A stretch of DNA of 64,000 nt from CAZDXJ01 sp050303615. GTDB lineage: Bacteria > Pseudomonadota > Gammaproteobacteria > Methylococcales > Methylomonadaceae. Positions 7,912 to 16,874 of this stretch are shown one piece after another (position 1 is the first letter of the stretch; every line of letters begins with the position of its first letter). The notes beneath the pieces were generated by a model. The model ran no database searches and was not told the DNA's origin. It was given only the letters and a program-made list of their open reading frames with translations. The position numbers and the translations under genes were made by a program. The stretch is from NCBI GenBank assembly GCA_050303615.1, contig JBNLCC010000157.1:1-64000 (forward strand), written 5' to 3'.

Positions 7912-9444
7912 GTGAGTAGACAGCTTTTCAAATCCACAGTTGTAGTCAGCAGCATGACGATGATTTCACGTATATTGGGGTTTGTCCGGGATATGTTATT
8001 TGCGCGTATTTTTGGCGCTGATTCAGGAACCGATGCTTTTTTTGTCGCTTTTAAAATACCCAATTTTTTACGGCGCTTGTTTGCCGAAGGAGCTTTTGCT
8101 CAAGCCTTCGTCCCGGTTCTTTCGGATTACAAGCAACAGGGCAGTAAGGCTGCGTTGCGTTTGTTTATCGATAGAACGGCCGGGACTTTAGCCTTGGTTT
8201 TAATGCTGGTAACGATCACCGGAATTATTGCAGCGCCGGTATTGATCATGTTGTTTGCTCCGGGTTTCCTTTGGGAAGGAGACCAGTACGATCTTGCGGT
8301 ACAAATGCTGAAAATCACCTTTCCGTATTTGTTTTTTATTTCGTCGGTGGCTTTTGCCGGCGGTATTTTAAATACGTATGGAAAATTTGCAGTGCCGGCA
8401 TTTACCCCGGTTTTTTTAAACGTTTGTCTGATTGCTGCTGCCATTTGGCTGGCACCGTTAATGCCAAAACCGATAGTCGCATTGGCCTGGGGAGTCTTTG
8501 CGGCGGGTGCCGTGCAATTGTTGTTTCAGTTTCCGGCTTTGCTGCGCCTGGGATTGATGCCGCGCTTACGATTCGGCTTTAAAGATTCCGGTGTAAAAAG
8601 GATTATGAAGCTCATGTTGCCGGCAATTTTCGGGGTGTCAGTGACGCAAATCAATTTATTGCTGGATACCTTGATTGCGTCATTTTTAGCTGTGGGCAGC
8701 GTTTCCTGGTTATATTATTCCGATCGTTTGGTAGAGTTTCCTTTGGGTGTGTTCGGCATCGCGTTGGCAACTGTTATTCTCCCCAATTTGTCGAAAAATC
8801 ACGCGGCGGAAGATACGGAAGCTTTTTCCCGTTCATTGGATTGGGGTTTGAAATTGGTATTTATGATCGGAATGCCGGCGTCTTTGGGTTTGTTGATGCT
8901 CGCCGAGCCGATGCTTTCGACATTGTTTCAATATGACCAGTTTTCACGCACGGATGTGGTTATGGCCGGAAAAAGTTTAATGGCCTATGCTTTGGGATTA
9001 TTAGGTTTTATATTGGTAAAAATACTGGTGCCCGGCTTTTCATCGCGAAAAGATATGAAGACGCCGGTACGTTTCGGAATATATGCAATGTGCGCAAACA
9101 TGTTGCTCAATCTGGCGTTGGTGTTCCCATTGGCGCATGCAGGGTTGGCATTGGCAACATCGCTGGGCGCGTTTTTTAACGCCAGCCTGCTATTCCGTCG
9201 GTTATTGAAAGAAAAAGTCTATAAACCGGCACCGGGATGGCGGCTGTTCTTCCTGAGAGTGGTGCTGGCAAATTCGGCGATGGCGGCCGTCCTTTTCCAT
9301 TTTGTCAATACTTCCTGGTGGTTTGATTGGGGGGCAGAGCAAAGGGCGTTTCAATTGCTAATGTGGATAGCAATAGCCGCGGCTGTTTATTTTATTGTGC
9401 TGCTGCTATCCGGACTTAGGCCGCGGCACCTCTCAGGACGTTAA
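7912..9444 (+). CDS. murJ: Lipid II flippase MurJ
   Basis: A 510-residue polytopic inner-membrane protein of the MOP exporter superfamily that moves lipid II to the periplasm for peptidoglycan synthesis. The N-terminus SRILGFVRDMLFARIFG followed by DAFFVAFKIPNFLRRLFAEGAF is the MviN/MurJ signature, and about 14 hydrophobic segments follow. Translation starts at GTG 7912. It faces rpsT across a 125-base divergent promoter region and precedes ribF by 129 bases. Confidence 0.95.
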   Translation: MSRQLFKSTVVVSSMTMISRILGFVRDMLFARIFGADSGTDAFFVAFKIPNFLRRLFAEGAFAQAFVPVLSDYKQQGSKAALRLFIDRTAGTLALVLMLVTITGIIAAPVLIMLFAPGFLWEGDQYDLAVQMLKITFPYLFFISSVAFAGGILNTYGKFAVPAFTPVFLNVCLIAAAIWLAPLMPKPIVALAWGVFAAGAVQLLFQFPALLRLGLMPRLRFGFKDSGVKRIMKLMLPAIFGVSVTQINLLLDTLIASFLAVGSVSWLYYSDRLVEFPLGVFGIALATVILPNLSKNHAAEDTEAFSRSLDWGLKLVFMIGMPASLGLLMLAEPMLSTLFQYDQFSRTDVVMAGKSLMAYALGLLGFILVKILVPGFSSRKDMKTPVRFGIYAMCANMLLNLALVFPLAHAGLALATSLGAFFNASLLFRRLLKEKVYKPAPGWRLFFLRVVLANSAMAAVLFHFVNTSWWFDWGAEQRAFQLLMWIAIAAAVYFIVLLLSGLRPRHLSGR

Positions 9445-9573
9445 CAAATTTTTGCTGCCGGTTAACTTGAAAACGGTTGAGGAAAGTTTTGTTCGGTAAA
9501 ATTTAGTCGTTGTATCTGTTTTTAGATCTATGCTAATGATAAAATAAACAGTTTTTATTGGTACATATAAGCC

Positions 9574-10515
9574 ATGCGCTTGATTCGCGGATTAACGCAT
9601 ATAAAATCGCCGCATAAAGGTTGTGTGCTGACCATTGGCAATTTTGACGGAGTACATTTAGGTCACCAGCAGGTGCTGCAGAGGTTGGCATATCAAGGCC
9701 GGGCACTGGATCTGCCTGTTGTGGTCATGGTATTTGAACCGCAGCCGTTGGAATATTTTTTGGCGGACAATGCGCCTTCCCGGTTAACCCGCCTACGGGA
9801 AAAGGTCATCCAGTTAAAAAAACTGCCGGTAGATGAATTGTTGGTGCTTAAATTTGACCGGCATTTTGCAGATTACGATCCGGAACTGTTCGTAAAACAT
9901 ATTTTATTGGACAATTTAAATGTGAAATATCTGCTGGTCGGCGATGATTTTCATTTCGGTAAATCCAGAAAAGGAAATTTTACCATGCTTAAGGAAATGG
10001 GCAGAACATACGGCTTCAAGGTTGAGGATACGCTTTCTTTTCAAGTGGAAGGCAACCGGGTCAGCAGCACGTTAATCAGGGATGCTTTGGGCGAAGGCGA
10101 TTTATGCAAAGCTGAATTATTGCTGGGACGGTCCTATTCGGTATGCGGACGCGTGGTATATGGAGAACAGCGCGGCAGGACTATCGGGTTCCCGACCGCA
10201 AATATACAACTGTTCCGAAAAAACACGCCGATAGAAGGCGTGTTTGCCGTGACGATGACCGGCGTGGTCGATGGACAGGAAATTCCCGGAATAGCCAATG
10301 TCGGTACCAGACCGACGGTTCCCGGCGGGGAGGCAGTACTACTGGAAACACATTTATTCAATTTCAATAAGGAAATTTACGGTCGTTATGTGGAAGTGCA
10401 TTTTAAAGACAAAATAAGAGACGAAATGTGTTTTCAGTCGTTGCAGGAATTAAAAAGGCAAATTGAAAAAGATGTTGCCTATGCGAAACATACACTAGCT
10501 GATTTGATACATTGA
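9574..10515 (+). CDS. ribF: Bifunctional riboflavin kinase/FAD synthetase
   Basis: A 313-residue cytoplasmic enzyme that converts riboflavin to FMN and then FAD. The N-terminal nucleotidyltransferase domain shows GNFDGVHLGHQQ; the C-terminal kinase domain shows GRTIGFPTANI and the GIANVGTRPT segment. Length is normal. It is followed after four bases by ileS, the usual ribF-ileS-lspA order. Confidence 0.96.
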   Translation: MRLIRGLTHIKSPHKGCVLTIGNFDGVHLGHQQVLQRLAYQGRALDLPVVVMVFEPQPLEYFLADNAPSRLTRLREKVIQLKKLPVDELLVLKFDRHFADYDPELFVKHILLDNLNVKYLLVGDDFHFGKSRKGNFTMLKEMGRTYGFKVEDTLSFQVEGNRVSSTLIRDALGEGDLCKAELLLGRSYSVCGRVVYGEQRGRTIGFPTANIQLFRKNTPIEGVFAVTMTGVVDGQEIPGIANVGTRPTVPGGEAVLLETHLFNFNKEIYGRYVEVHFKDKIRDEMCFQSLQELKRQIEKDVAYAKHTLADLIH

Positions 10516-10519
10516 TACG

Positions 10520-13345
10520 ATGGACTATAAAAAAACCCTGAACTTACCGAAGACGGCATTCCCGATGAAGGCCAACCTTGCCCAACGGGAACCGGAAATG
10601 TTGAAGCAATGGAATGAGTTGGATTTATATCAAAAAATCCGCGCCAATACTGCCGGCCGGCCTAAATTCGTATTACATGACGGCCCCCCTTATGCCAACG
10701 GGGCCATTCATATCGGACATGCGGTAAATAAAGTGTTGAAGGATTTTATTGTTAAATCCAAAACATTAAACGGCTTTAATGCGCCTTATGTACCGGGCTG
10801 GGATTGTCATGGCCTGCCGATCGAATTGATGGTGGAAAAAAAACTCGGTAAAGCCGGGGTGAAAGTGCCGGTGGCGGATTTTCGCAAAGCCTGCCGGGAA
10901 TATGCGGCCAAACAGGTTAATATGCAGCGTGATGAATTTATCAGGCTGGGTGTGCTCGGCGACTGGCTAAATCCCTACCTGACCATGAATTATGCGTTTG
11001 AAGCCAATGTGATTAGGGCCCTGGGTAAAATCAACGCTAACGGACATTTAAGCAAAGGCGTTAAGCCGGTGCATTGGTGCACCGATTGCGGATCTGCTTT
11101 GGCGGAAGCGGAAGTGGAATACGAAAACAAACGTTCACCGGCAATCGATGTCCGCTTTCAGGTAATTGACGCAAACGCATTTATTGACGCCTGCCACCAT
11201 GTTCCCGAGCATGAAGGCGAGGGGCCGTTATCTGTGGTGATCTGGACTACGACACCCTGGACATTGCCGGCCAATCAGGGTGTTGCATTAAATCCGGAGC
11301 TGGAATATGCCATCGTCCAGTGTGAAAAGGACGGAATTAAGGAACGTTTAGTACTGGCGGAATCCTTAATGAAAGATGCCATGCTGCGTTACGGTATAGA
11401 AAATTACCACGTGATTGCCTACGGCAAAGGCAGTGCCTTTGAGCATTTATTATTACAGCATCCCTTTTATGATCGGCAGGTGCCGATTATATTAGGCGAA
11501 CACGTCACTACCGAAGCCGGCACCGGCGCGGTGCATACCGCCCCCGGCCACGGCCAGGACGATTATGTGGTCGGCCAGCGCTACGGCTTGCCGGTCGACA
11601 ACCCTGTCGCAGATAACGGCGTTTTTCTGCCCAGCACCGAATTTTTTGCCGGGGAACATGTGTTTTCCGCCAATGATCACGTACTGCAGGTGTTGGAAGA
11701 CCGGGAAAAATTGCTGCACATGGAGGCAATCGAGCATAGCTACCCGCATTGCTGGCGGCACAAAACCCCGATTATTTTCCGCGCCACGCCGCAATGGTTT
11801 ATTTCGATGGATCAAGACAAGCTCAGGGAGCAGGCGTTGCACGAAATTAAACGCGCTGCCTGGATTCCTGACTGGGGCCAAGCGCGTATCGAGGGCATGG
11901 TTGAAGGCCGCCCGGACTGGTGTATTTCCAGACAGCGCAATTGGGGCGTGCCGATTGCTTTTTTTGTACATCGGGAGAACGGCGCATTACATCCACGTAC
12001 CGCGGAGTTAATTGAAGAGGTTGCCAAGCGCGTCGAGGCAAAAGGCATCGAAGCTTGGTTTGAGTTGCAAACCGAAGAGCTGCTGGGTGACGAGGCGGAA
12101 ATGTATGAAAAAATGCAGGACACACTGGATGTCTGGTTCGATTCCGGCGTAACCCATTCCTGCGTGCTGGAGCAAATCGACGAGCTAGGATTCCCGGCCG
12201 ATCTGTATCTGGAAGGCTCCGATCAGCATCGCGGCTGGTTTCAATCTTCGTTGCTGGCCTCTGTCGCAATGAACGATGCCGCGCCTTACCGGGCAGTGCT
12301 TACCCACGGTTTTACCGTCGATGCGGAAGGTAAAAAAATGTCCAAGTCGCGCGGCAACGTGGTGGCGCCGCAGACCATTATGAAGACCCTGGGCGCCGAT
12401 GTATTGCGCCTCTGGGTGGCGGCAACCGACTACCGGGGGGAAATGTCGGTTTCCGACGAGATTTTAAAACGCGCCTCCGACGTCTATCGCCGGTTGCGTA
12501 ATACCGCCCGCTTTTTGTTGTCGAATCTGGATGGTTTTGATCCTGCGCAACATACGGTCGCCGCCGAGGATATGTTGGCGTTGGACCGCTGGGTGGTGGA
12601 CCGCGCTTACGGTTTGCAGCAGGAAGTGATTGCAGCCTATGAAAATTACCAATTCCACCAGGTTTACCAAAAAGTGCATAATTTCTGCGCTATGGACCTG
12701 GGTGGTTTCTATCTGGATATCGTCAAGGATCGTCAATATACAGTAAAAGAAGATGCTTTGCCGCGCCGTTCAGCGCAAACCGCAATGTTTCACGTGGCGG
12801 AAGCGTTGGCTCGCTGGCTGGCGCCGATCACCAGCTATACTGCTGATGAAATCTGGCAATATCTGCCGGGTGAACGGGGACAATCAATTTTTCTCGAAAC
12901 TTGGTACCAGGGCTTGTTCCCGTTGCCGCAGGATGACCCTTTGAATCGCGATTTTTGGGAAAAGATTATATTAGTGCGCGAGGAAGTCAGTAAGGAACTG
13001 GAAAAAGTACGCAATCAGGGTGTCATCGGCGCGTCGTTGAATGCCGAAATCACGCTATACGCCGATGAACCATATGGCTCGGTCTTGAAGCAGTTGGGCG
13101 ACGAGTTGCATTTTGTTTTTATTACTTCCGCCGCGGCGGTGCTCGATTTACAGCAAAGCCCCGAAGACGAGCAACAGACCTCCCTGGAAGGATTGAAAAT
13201 AAAAGTAGCAGCCTCCCAATACCCTAAGTGCATACGTTGTTGGCACCATCGTAGCGATGTAGGCGAACATAGCGACCACCCCGAATTATGCGGACGATGC
13301 GTGGAAAACGTCGCTGGCAGCGGCGAAGTCCGGCGATTTACTTAA
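10520..13345 (+). CDS. ileS: Isoleucyl-tRNA synthetase
   Basis: A 941-residue class I aminoacyl-tRNA synthetase. The HIGH-type motif appears as GAIHIGHAVNK near residue 68, the KMSKS motif as KKMSKSRGN near residue 605, and the CP1 editing domain contains WTTTPWTLPAN. The C-terminal zinc-binding cluster is visible (CIRCWHH and CGRC near the end). Length matches bacterial type 1 IleRS. It sits between ribF and lspA. Confidence 0.97.
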   Translation: MDYKKTLNLPKTAFPMKANLAQREPEMLKQWNELDLYQKIRANTAGRPKFVLHDGPPYANGAIHIGHAVNKVLKDFIVKSKTLNGFNAPYVPGWDCHGLPIELMVEKKLGKAGVKVPVADFRKACREYAAKQVNMQRDEFIRLGVLGDWLNPYLTMNYAFEANVIRALGKINANGHLSKGVKPVHWCTDCGSALAEAEVEYENKRSPAIDVRFQVIDANAFIDACHHVPEHEGEGPLSVVIWTTTPWTLPANQGVALNPELEYAIVQCEKDGIKERLVLAESLMKDAMLRYGIENYHVIAYGKGSAFEHLLLQHPFYDRQVPIILGEHVTTEAGTGAVHTAPGHGQDDYVVGQRYGLPVDNPVADNGVFLPSTEFFAGEHVFSANDHVLQVLEDREKLLHMEAIEHSYPHCWRHKTPIIFRATPQWFISMDQDKLREQALHEIKRAAWIPDWGQARIEGMVEGRPDWCISRQRNWGVPIAFFVHRENGALHPRTAELIEEVAKRVEAKGIEAWFELQTEELLGDEAEMYEKMQDTLDVWFDSGVTHSCVLEQIDELGFPADLYLEGSDQHRGWFQSSLLASVAMNDAAPYRAVLTHGFTVDAEGKKMSKSRGNVVAPQTIMKTLGADVLRLWVAATDYRGEMSVSDEILKRASDVYRRLRNTARFLLSNLDGFDPAQHTVAAEDMLALDRWVVDRAYGLQQEVIAAYENYQFHQVYQKVHNFCAMDLGGFYLDIVKDRQYTVKEDALPRRSAQTAMFHVAEALARWLAPITSYTADEIWQYLPGERGQSIFLETWYQGLFPLPQDDPLNRDFWEKIILVREEVSKELEKVRNQGVIGASLNAEITLYADEPYGSVLKQLGDELHFVFITSAAAVLDLQQSPEDEQQTSLEGLKIKVAASQYPKCIRCWHHRSDVGEHSDHPELCGRCVENVAGSGEVRRFT

Positions 13346-13352
13346 ACGGCCG

Positions 13353-13826
13353 ATGCCAATGTTGAAATGGTTTTGGCTGTCGGCGCTGGTTATCGTCCTC
13401 GATCAGGCGAGCAAACAAATGGTTGTCCACTCCATGCGGTTATTTGAGTCGGTCGCCGTGTTGCCGTATTTCAATCTTACCTATGTGCACAATACCGGCG
13501 CGGCATTCAGTTTTTTAAGCGACGCCGGCGGTTGGCAACGCTGGTTTTTCGCCGTTTTGGCGTTGCTGGTGAGCTGCGCGCTCGCCATCTGGATTACCCG
13601 CCTGAAGCAAAATGAAATTTTGCTGGCGGTTGCTTTGTCGATGATTTTGGGCGGCGCAATCGGCAACCTGATCGATCGTGTGCTGTACGGCTATGTCATC
13701 GATTTCCTGGATGTCTACTATCAGACTTGGCATTGGCCGGCATTTAATGTCGCCGATTCTGCGATTACGCTGGGGGTCGGGCTGTTGTTGCTGGAGTCCT
13801 TCGGTATCGGCAGGGCGGCTGATTAG
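13353..13826 (+). CDS. lspA: Lipoprotein signal peptidase II
   Basis: A 157-residue inner-membrane aspartic protease that removes lipoprotein signal peptides after diacylglyceryl modification. Four hydrophobic segments are visible. The catalytic aspartates lie in GNLIDRV and in FNVADSAI, with NTGAAF between them in the expected place. The ATG at 13359 is an alternative start. In most relatives fkpB and ispH follow; here the next 300 bases hold no gene and an REP/transposase region begins. Confidence 0.95.
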   Translation: MPMLKWFWLSALVIVLDQASKQMVVHSMRLFESVAVLPYFNLTYVHNTGAAFSFLSDAGGWQRWFFAVLALLVSCALAIWITRLKQNEILLAVALSMILGGAIGNLIDRVLYGYVIDFLDVYYQTWHWPAFNVADSAITLGVGLLLLESFGIGRAAD

Positions 13827-14120
13827 CCGCGGCGGTTCTTGCCGGCAACGTAAAAATAAATTGTATTATTGGTTGTAAAGGTACAACCAAGTCTCTTGCT
13901 GTTCACATTAAGTTGTATGGGCTCAAATTTGACCTGACAATTTTTAAAATCGATCACAATCAAATCGTATAATGTGCTGAACAACAACTGGCTTCGGCCA
14001 AAATCAGCCATACCGATTTTTTCTAGACAAAATTTGACATGTCCTTTTGACATTTTAAATTCAATCTTAATCAAGAGGTATTCAAACCGGTTTTTTTATG
14101 TCAAAGGGGTTCCCTTTTAA
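13827..14120. other. Intergenic DNA after lspA
   Basis: I see no supported gene here. An 83-codon open frame on the minus strand has a TTG start and no recognisable protein features. The stretch is AT-rich and leads into the first REP palindrome. Confidence 0.5.
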
Positions 14121-14159
14121 TACGGTAGGTCCGATTAGCTCAGCGTAATCGGACGCATG
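14121..14159 (+). repeat. REP palindrome A
   Basis: GGTAGGTCCGATTAGCTCAG continues to CGTAATCGGACGCATG; GTCCGATTA (14129-14137) and TAATCGGAC (14146-14154) form a perfect nine-base-pair hairpin. This is the REP unit recognised by the adjacent transposase family, in the orientation opposite to copy B. Confidence 0.85.
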
Positions 14160-14679
14160 CTATTCATCGCCACCAACTGAACATTTGATATCGCCGCACC
14201 AGGTCAGTGGATAAATTCCCTGTTTGACATATTGATGAAAAGTAGAATATGGCCAATCTGAAACACGTTTTACATAGCCAGTTTTCAGGGGGTTCACATG
14301 AACATAGTCTACATGGCGTTGATAATCAGAATCATCACGGATGACATGCTCCCAATAATGCCGTTGCCATATGCCTCGTTCTCCTGCCGCTTTTCGTATT
14401 TCCGATCGTTAGGTAAGGAGCGGGAGAATCCGCTTTTTATTAAACGCCAGCGCAGACTAAAATTGCTGTCATCAGGTGGCAACGTCCAAACACAATGTAA
14501 ATGATTCGGTATTACCACCCATGCATCGATTTGAAAAGGGTGACGTGTCCGCACTTGTCGTACTGTATCGCGTAGTAAATTTATCTCTCGAATCAATAAA
14601 TTGTTATTATGTCGTTAAAGAAGGTTTACCGTAAAAAATATGTTCCTCCGGGAATAAAAGCTCGCCTATAGTTTGACAT
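14160..14679 (-). pseudogene. REP-associated tyrosine transposase (RAYT), broken copy 1
   Basis: Read on the minus strand from the ATG at 14679 the protein is a Y1 (IS200-like) RAYT: MSNYRRAFIPGGTYFFTVNLL, then DAWVVIPNHLHCVWTLPPDD with the metal-binding HLH motif, then the catalytic-helix region DYQRHVDYVHVNPLK and the end GIYPLTWCGDI. It is disabled by an in-frame TAA after FTVNLL (near 14617) and by a one-base shift near 14390-14415: the 520-base span is one more than a multiple of three. REP palindromes flank it on both sides in inverted orientation. Native members mobilise REP sequences. Confidence 0.88.
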
Positions 14680-14722
14680 AATTCTTTAACCCACTGTAAG
14701 GTGAGAATATTAGCATAATAAA

Positions 14723-14761
14723 CATGCGTCCGATTACGCAAAGCTAATCAGACCTACCGTG
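14723..14761 (-). repeat. REP palindrome B, inverted
   Basis: CATGCGTCCGATTACGC continues to GCTAATCAGACCTACCGTG, the reverse complement of REP A with a few substitutions. Together A and B bracket transposase copy 1 as inverted terminal units. Confidence 0.85.
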
Positions 14762-14941
14762 CTCGTGTTCAAAGGAGGGATATTCGGAACATTCCTTGGC
14801 TTTCTTCTTGTATTTCTGATGCGCCCGCTGATTCAGAAACAGATGGAGAGCGCCTTAGCCTCGTTCAAGTATCTGGTGGAAAACGGACAACCGTATGAAG
14901 GAAAATCATCAAAGCTCCCCAGAGCACCAATCACTTGCTGA
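14759..14941 (+). pseudogene. Possible C-terminal remnant of a membrane-anchored protein
   Basis: A 60-codon frame starts at the edge of REP B and encodes one hydrophobic segment, then KQMESALASFKYLVENGQPYEG. The tail resembles the last helix of SRPBCC (polyketide cyclase-like) proteins, but the match is by eye and short. There is no ribosome binding site. The REP junction probably cut off the 5' part of a gene. Confidence 0.3.
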
Positions 14942-15231
14942 TATGGACAAACAAACGGATCGAGAAGGATCTCCTCTACAGCGTCTCGGCGCCCCCTCAA
15001 CTCCACGTTGTCAGGGTACTTCCGCATGACGCAAACGTTATACGCAATTCAAAAAATATTTTTCTAGCGGAGAATAAGAAAAGGATAGGCTTTTAAAGGG
15101 GAATAAATTTGATTTTTTCATTATTTATAGAGGGGGGTAATATTGTGTTTTTCCGGGAAAAATCGGCAATATTATTCCGGTGTTGACAGAAAACGAATAA
15201 TTTATAAGCATTAATTATTAACAATAATCAT
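14942..15231. other. Non-coding stretch before the first cargo gene
   Basis: AT-rich DNA without a supported gene. It contains an A/T-run block at 15047-15180 that probably holds the promoter of the membrane-protein gene at 15232, but no clear hexamer pair is visible. Confidence 0.4.
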
Positions 15232-15615
15232 ATGGAACCAATAACTTTATTCATCGGCAAGATCTCTGCAATCTATTGGCTAGTTTATGGACTCGGATTT
15301 CTTATTTCACGAGAATTTTACGCAAATCAATTAGTGAACTCTAGTAAGAGTGATTCTTTGGCCGTCACATTACAAGGAGCGATTCATTTGTATATCGGAG
15401 CTGCAATTCTAACGAATCATTTTCTATGGGATAACCTTTTAGCGATACTTGTTACTCTATTAGGTTTTATGTACCTTGCTAAAGGTATAGCAATCATTGT
15501 GATTCCAGGCGCAACACTTAAATCAGCTAAACCTACGGTTAAAACGTTACGCCTTTCAGGAATAGGCTTTACTCTTCTAGGATTAGTTCTGGGGTATTTG
15601 AGTTTTTTTGCATAG
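15232..15615 (+). CDS. Small four-helix membrane protein, cassette-type
   Basis: A 127-residue protein with four predicted transmembrane helices (about residues 10-25, 45-62, 68-88, 104-124) and short loops. I do not recognise the family. The gene is more AT-rich than the housekeeping genes, and it is followed at once by an attC-like site (15652-15724). Such small membrane proteins are common in integron gene cassettes, and the gene-then-attC order fits that reading. Function unknown. Confidence 0.65.
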   Translation: MEPITLFIGKISAIYWLVYGLGFLISREFYANQLVNSSKSDSLAVTLQGAIHLYIGAAILTNHFLWDNLLAILVTLLGFMYLAKGIAIIVIPGATLKSAKPTVKTLRLSGIGFTLLGLVLGYLSFFA

Positions 15616-15651
15616 TTGGACTAGAGCTGTTAAAAATGGAATTCACCTCTA

Positions 15652-15724
15652 CCATAACCATTCGCTCAACATGGAATTTACCAAGGCTGCGCCTTGGTAA
15701 ATCCGGTTAGCTAAAACGCTAGAT
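15652..15724 (+). other. attC: attC-like integron recombination site
   Basis: The spacing and pairing of an attC site are visible: L'' GCTCAAC (15664-15670) pairs with L' GTTAGC (15706-15711) leaving one extrahelical base; the centre is a perfect 12-bp inverted repeat ATTTACCAAGGC (15676-15687) and GCCTTGGTAAAT (15691-15702); R' is GCTAGAT (15718-15724), one base from GTTRRRY; the left flank TAACCATTCGCTCAA resembles that of aadA-type attC sites. The R'' box (CCATAAC) is poor. The next gene starts 17 bases later. No integrase gene is in the window. Confidence 0.6.
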
Positions 15725-15741
15725 GCTTGGAACTCATATCT

Positions 15742-16512
15742 ATGACTACCGTCGCAGATCACTACGAAAATCACCTTGCCCCAGTCTATCTATGGATGGC
15801 TGGCGGTTTCGACGCATCCATAACTCGCGGCGAGGCTGAGATCAACGCTATTTGTCCGATTCCGTCGAACGGACTCTCTGCTATTGACCTTGGAGCAGGC
15901 TTCGGCATGCACTCCATTCCGTTGGCTCGTCGCGGTTATTCGGTGGTAGCAATTGATAGCTCTCCGAAACTGCTTGATGTATTGCGAGAGCACGTCGAGG
16001 CGCTGCCGGTTCAGACGGTGGAAGACGATTTACTGGCCTTTCGAAAACACCTGAATACGAAACCGCATCTCATCCTTTGCATGGGCGACACTTTGACACA
16101 TCTGCCAGACCAAAAGTCCGTCGAGCAACTGTTTTCGCTTGTCACTGAGTCGCTGCACCCGGATGGCACGTTCATTACTTCCTTTCGAGACTACACGTCA
16201 CCTCTCGTTGGGGATGGTCGGTTTATTCCTGTAAGGAGCGACAATGCTCGCATCCTGACTTGCTTTCTCGAGTACTCACCGGGCTACGTTACTGTTCATG
16301 ATGTGCTTCATGAGCGAAATGCTTCCACTTGGCAACAGCGGGTCAGCTCTTATCGGAAACTCAGGCTCTCACCGGAGTGGGTATCCAAGACACTGCAAGC
16401 CAAAGGATTTACGGTTCGCATCGAGCCCGGACTCTCAGGCATGGCTCGTGTTGTCGCTGTTAAGCGTCTAACCTTCCATTCGAGCACGGTAGGTCCGATT
16501 AGCTCAGCGTAA
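15742..16512 (+). CDS. SAM-dependent methyltransferase, cassette-type
   Basis: About 256 residues from the ATG at 15742. A class I Rossmann methyltransferase: motif I appears as AIDLGAGFGMHSIPLA, motif II region as VVAIDSSPKLLDVL, and an acidic-loop region as ILCMGDTLTHL. The target molecule is unknown. The natural end was probably near VVAVKR: the final codons read through a partial attC-like box (GTCTAAC, 16466-16472) and then into REP copy C, so the last nine or so residues are encoded by repeat DNA. It follows an attC-like site, which suggests gene-cassette origin. Confidence 0.8.
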   Translation: MTTVADHYENHLAPVYLWMAGGFDASITRGEAEINAICPIPSNGLSAIDLGAGFGMHSIPLARRGYSVVAIDSSPKLLDVLREHVEALPVQTVEDDLLAFRKHLNTKPHLILCMGDTLTHLPDQKSVEQLFSLVTESLHPDGTFITSFRDYTSPLVGDGRFIPVRSDNARILTCFLEYSPGYVTVHDVLHERNASTWQQRVSSYRKLRLSPEWVSKTLQAKGFTVRIEPGLSGMARVVAVKRLTFHSSTVGPISSA

Positions 16513-16523
16513 TGGGACGCATG
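16486..16523 (+). repeat. REP palindrome C
   Basis: CACGGTAGGTCCGATTAGCT continues to CAGCGTAATGGGACGCATG, nearly identical to REP A, followed as there by the 3' end of a RAYT gene. The 5' flank CGAGCACGGTAGG also matches the outer flank of REP B in inverted orientation. Confidence 0.85.
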
Positions 16524-16864
16524 TTATTTATCGCCACCAACTGAACATGTGATATCGCCGCACCAGGTCAGTGGATAAATTCCCTGTTTGACAAATTGAT
16601 GAAAAGTAGAATATGGCCAATCTGAAACACGTTTTACATAGCCATGCTTCAAGGGGTCCACATGAACATAGTCTACATGGCGTTGATAATCAGGATCATC
16701 ACGGATGACATGTCCCCAATAATGTCGTTGCCATATGCCCCTTTCTCCTGCCGCTTTTCGTATTTCCGATTTTAGGTAAGGAGCGGGAGAATTCGCTTTT
16801 TATTAAACGCCAGCGCAGACTGAAATTGCTGTCATCAGGTGGCAACGTCCAAACACAATGTAAA
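16524..16864 (-). pseudogene. RAYT transposase, truncated copy 2
   Basis: The 3' two thirds of the same transposase as copy 1: the minus strand encodes LHCVWTLPPDDSNFSLRWRL, then after a frame change DYQRHVDYVHVDPLKHGY and GIYPLTWCGDITCSVGGDK before TAA at 16524-16526. Homology to copy 1 stops at about 16864, where unrelated sequence begins. It lacks the N-terminal half, including the start and the first beta strand, and cannot be active. Confidence 0.85.
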
Positions 16865-16874
16865 AAACACGGGG

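Noticed and set aside
13823..14074. 83-codon minus-strand frame after lspA
   Set aside because: TTG start, no ribosome binding site and no recognisable protein pattern; probably chance in AT-rich DNA.
15034..15045. GTTATAC as a further attC R' box upstream of the first cargo gene
   Set aside because: No matching L', L'' or left box could be found upstream, and it lies 190 bases from the gene start.
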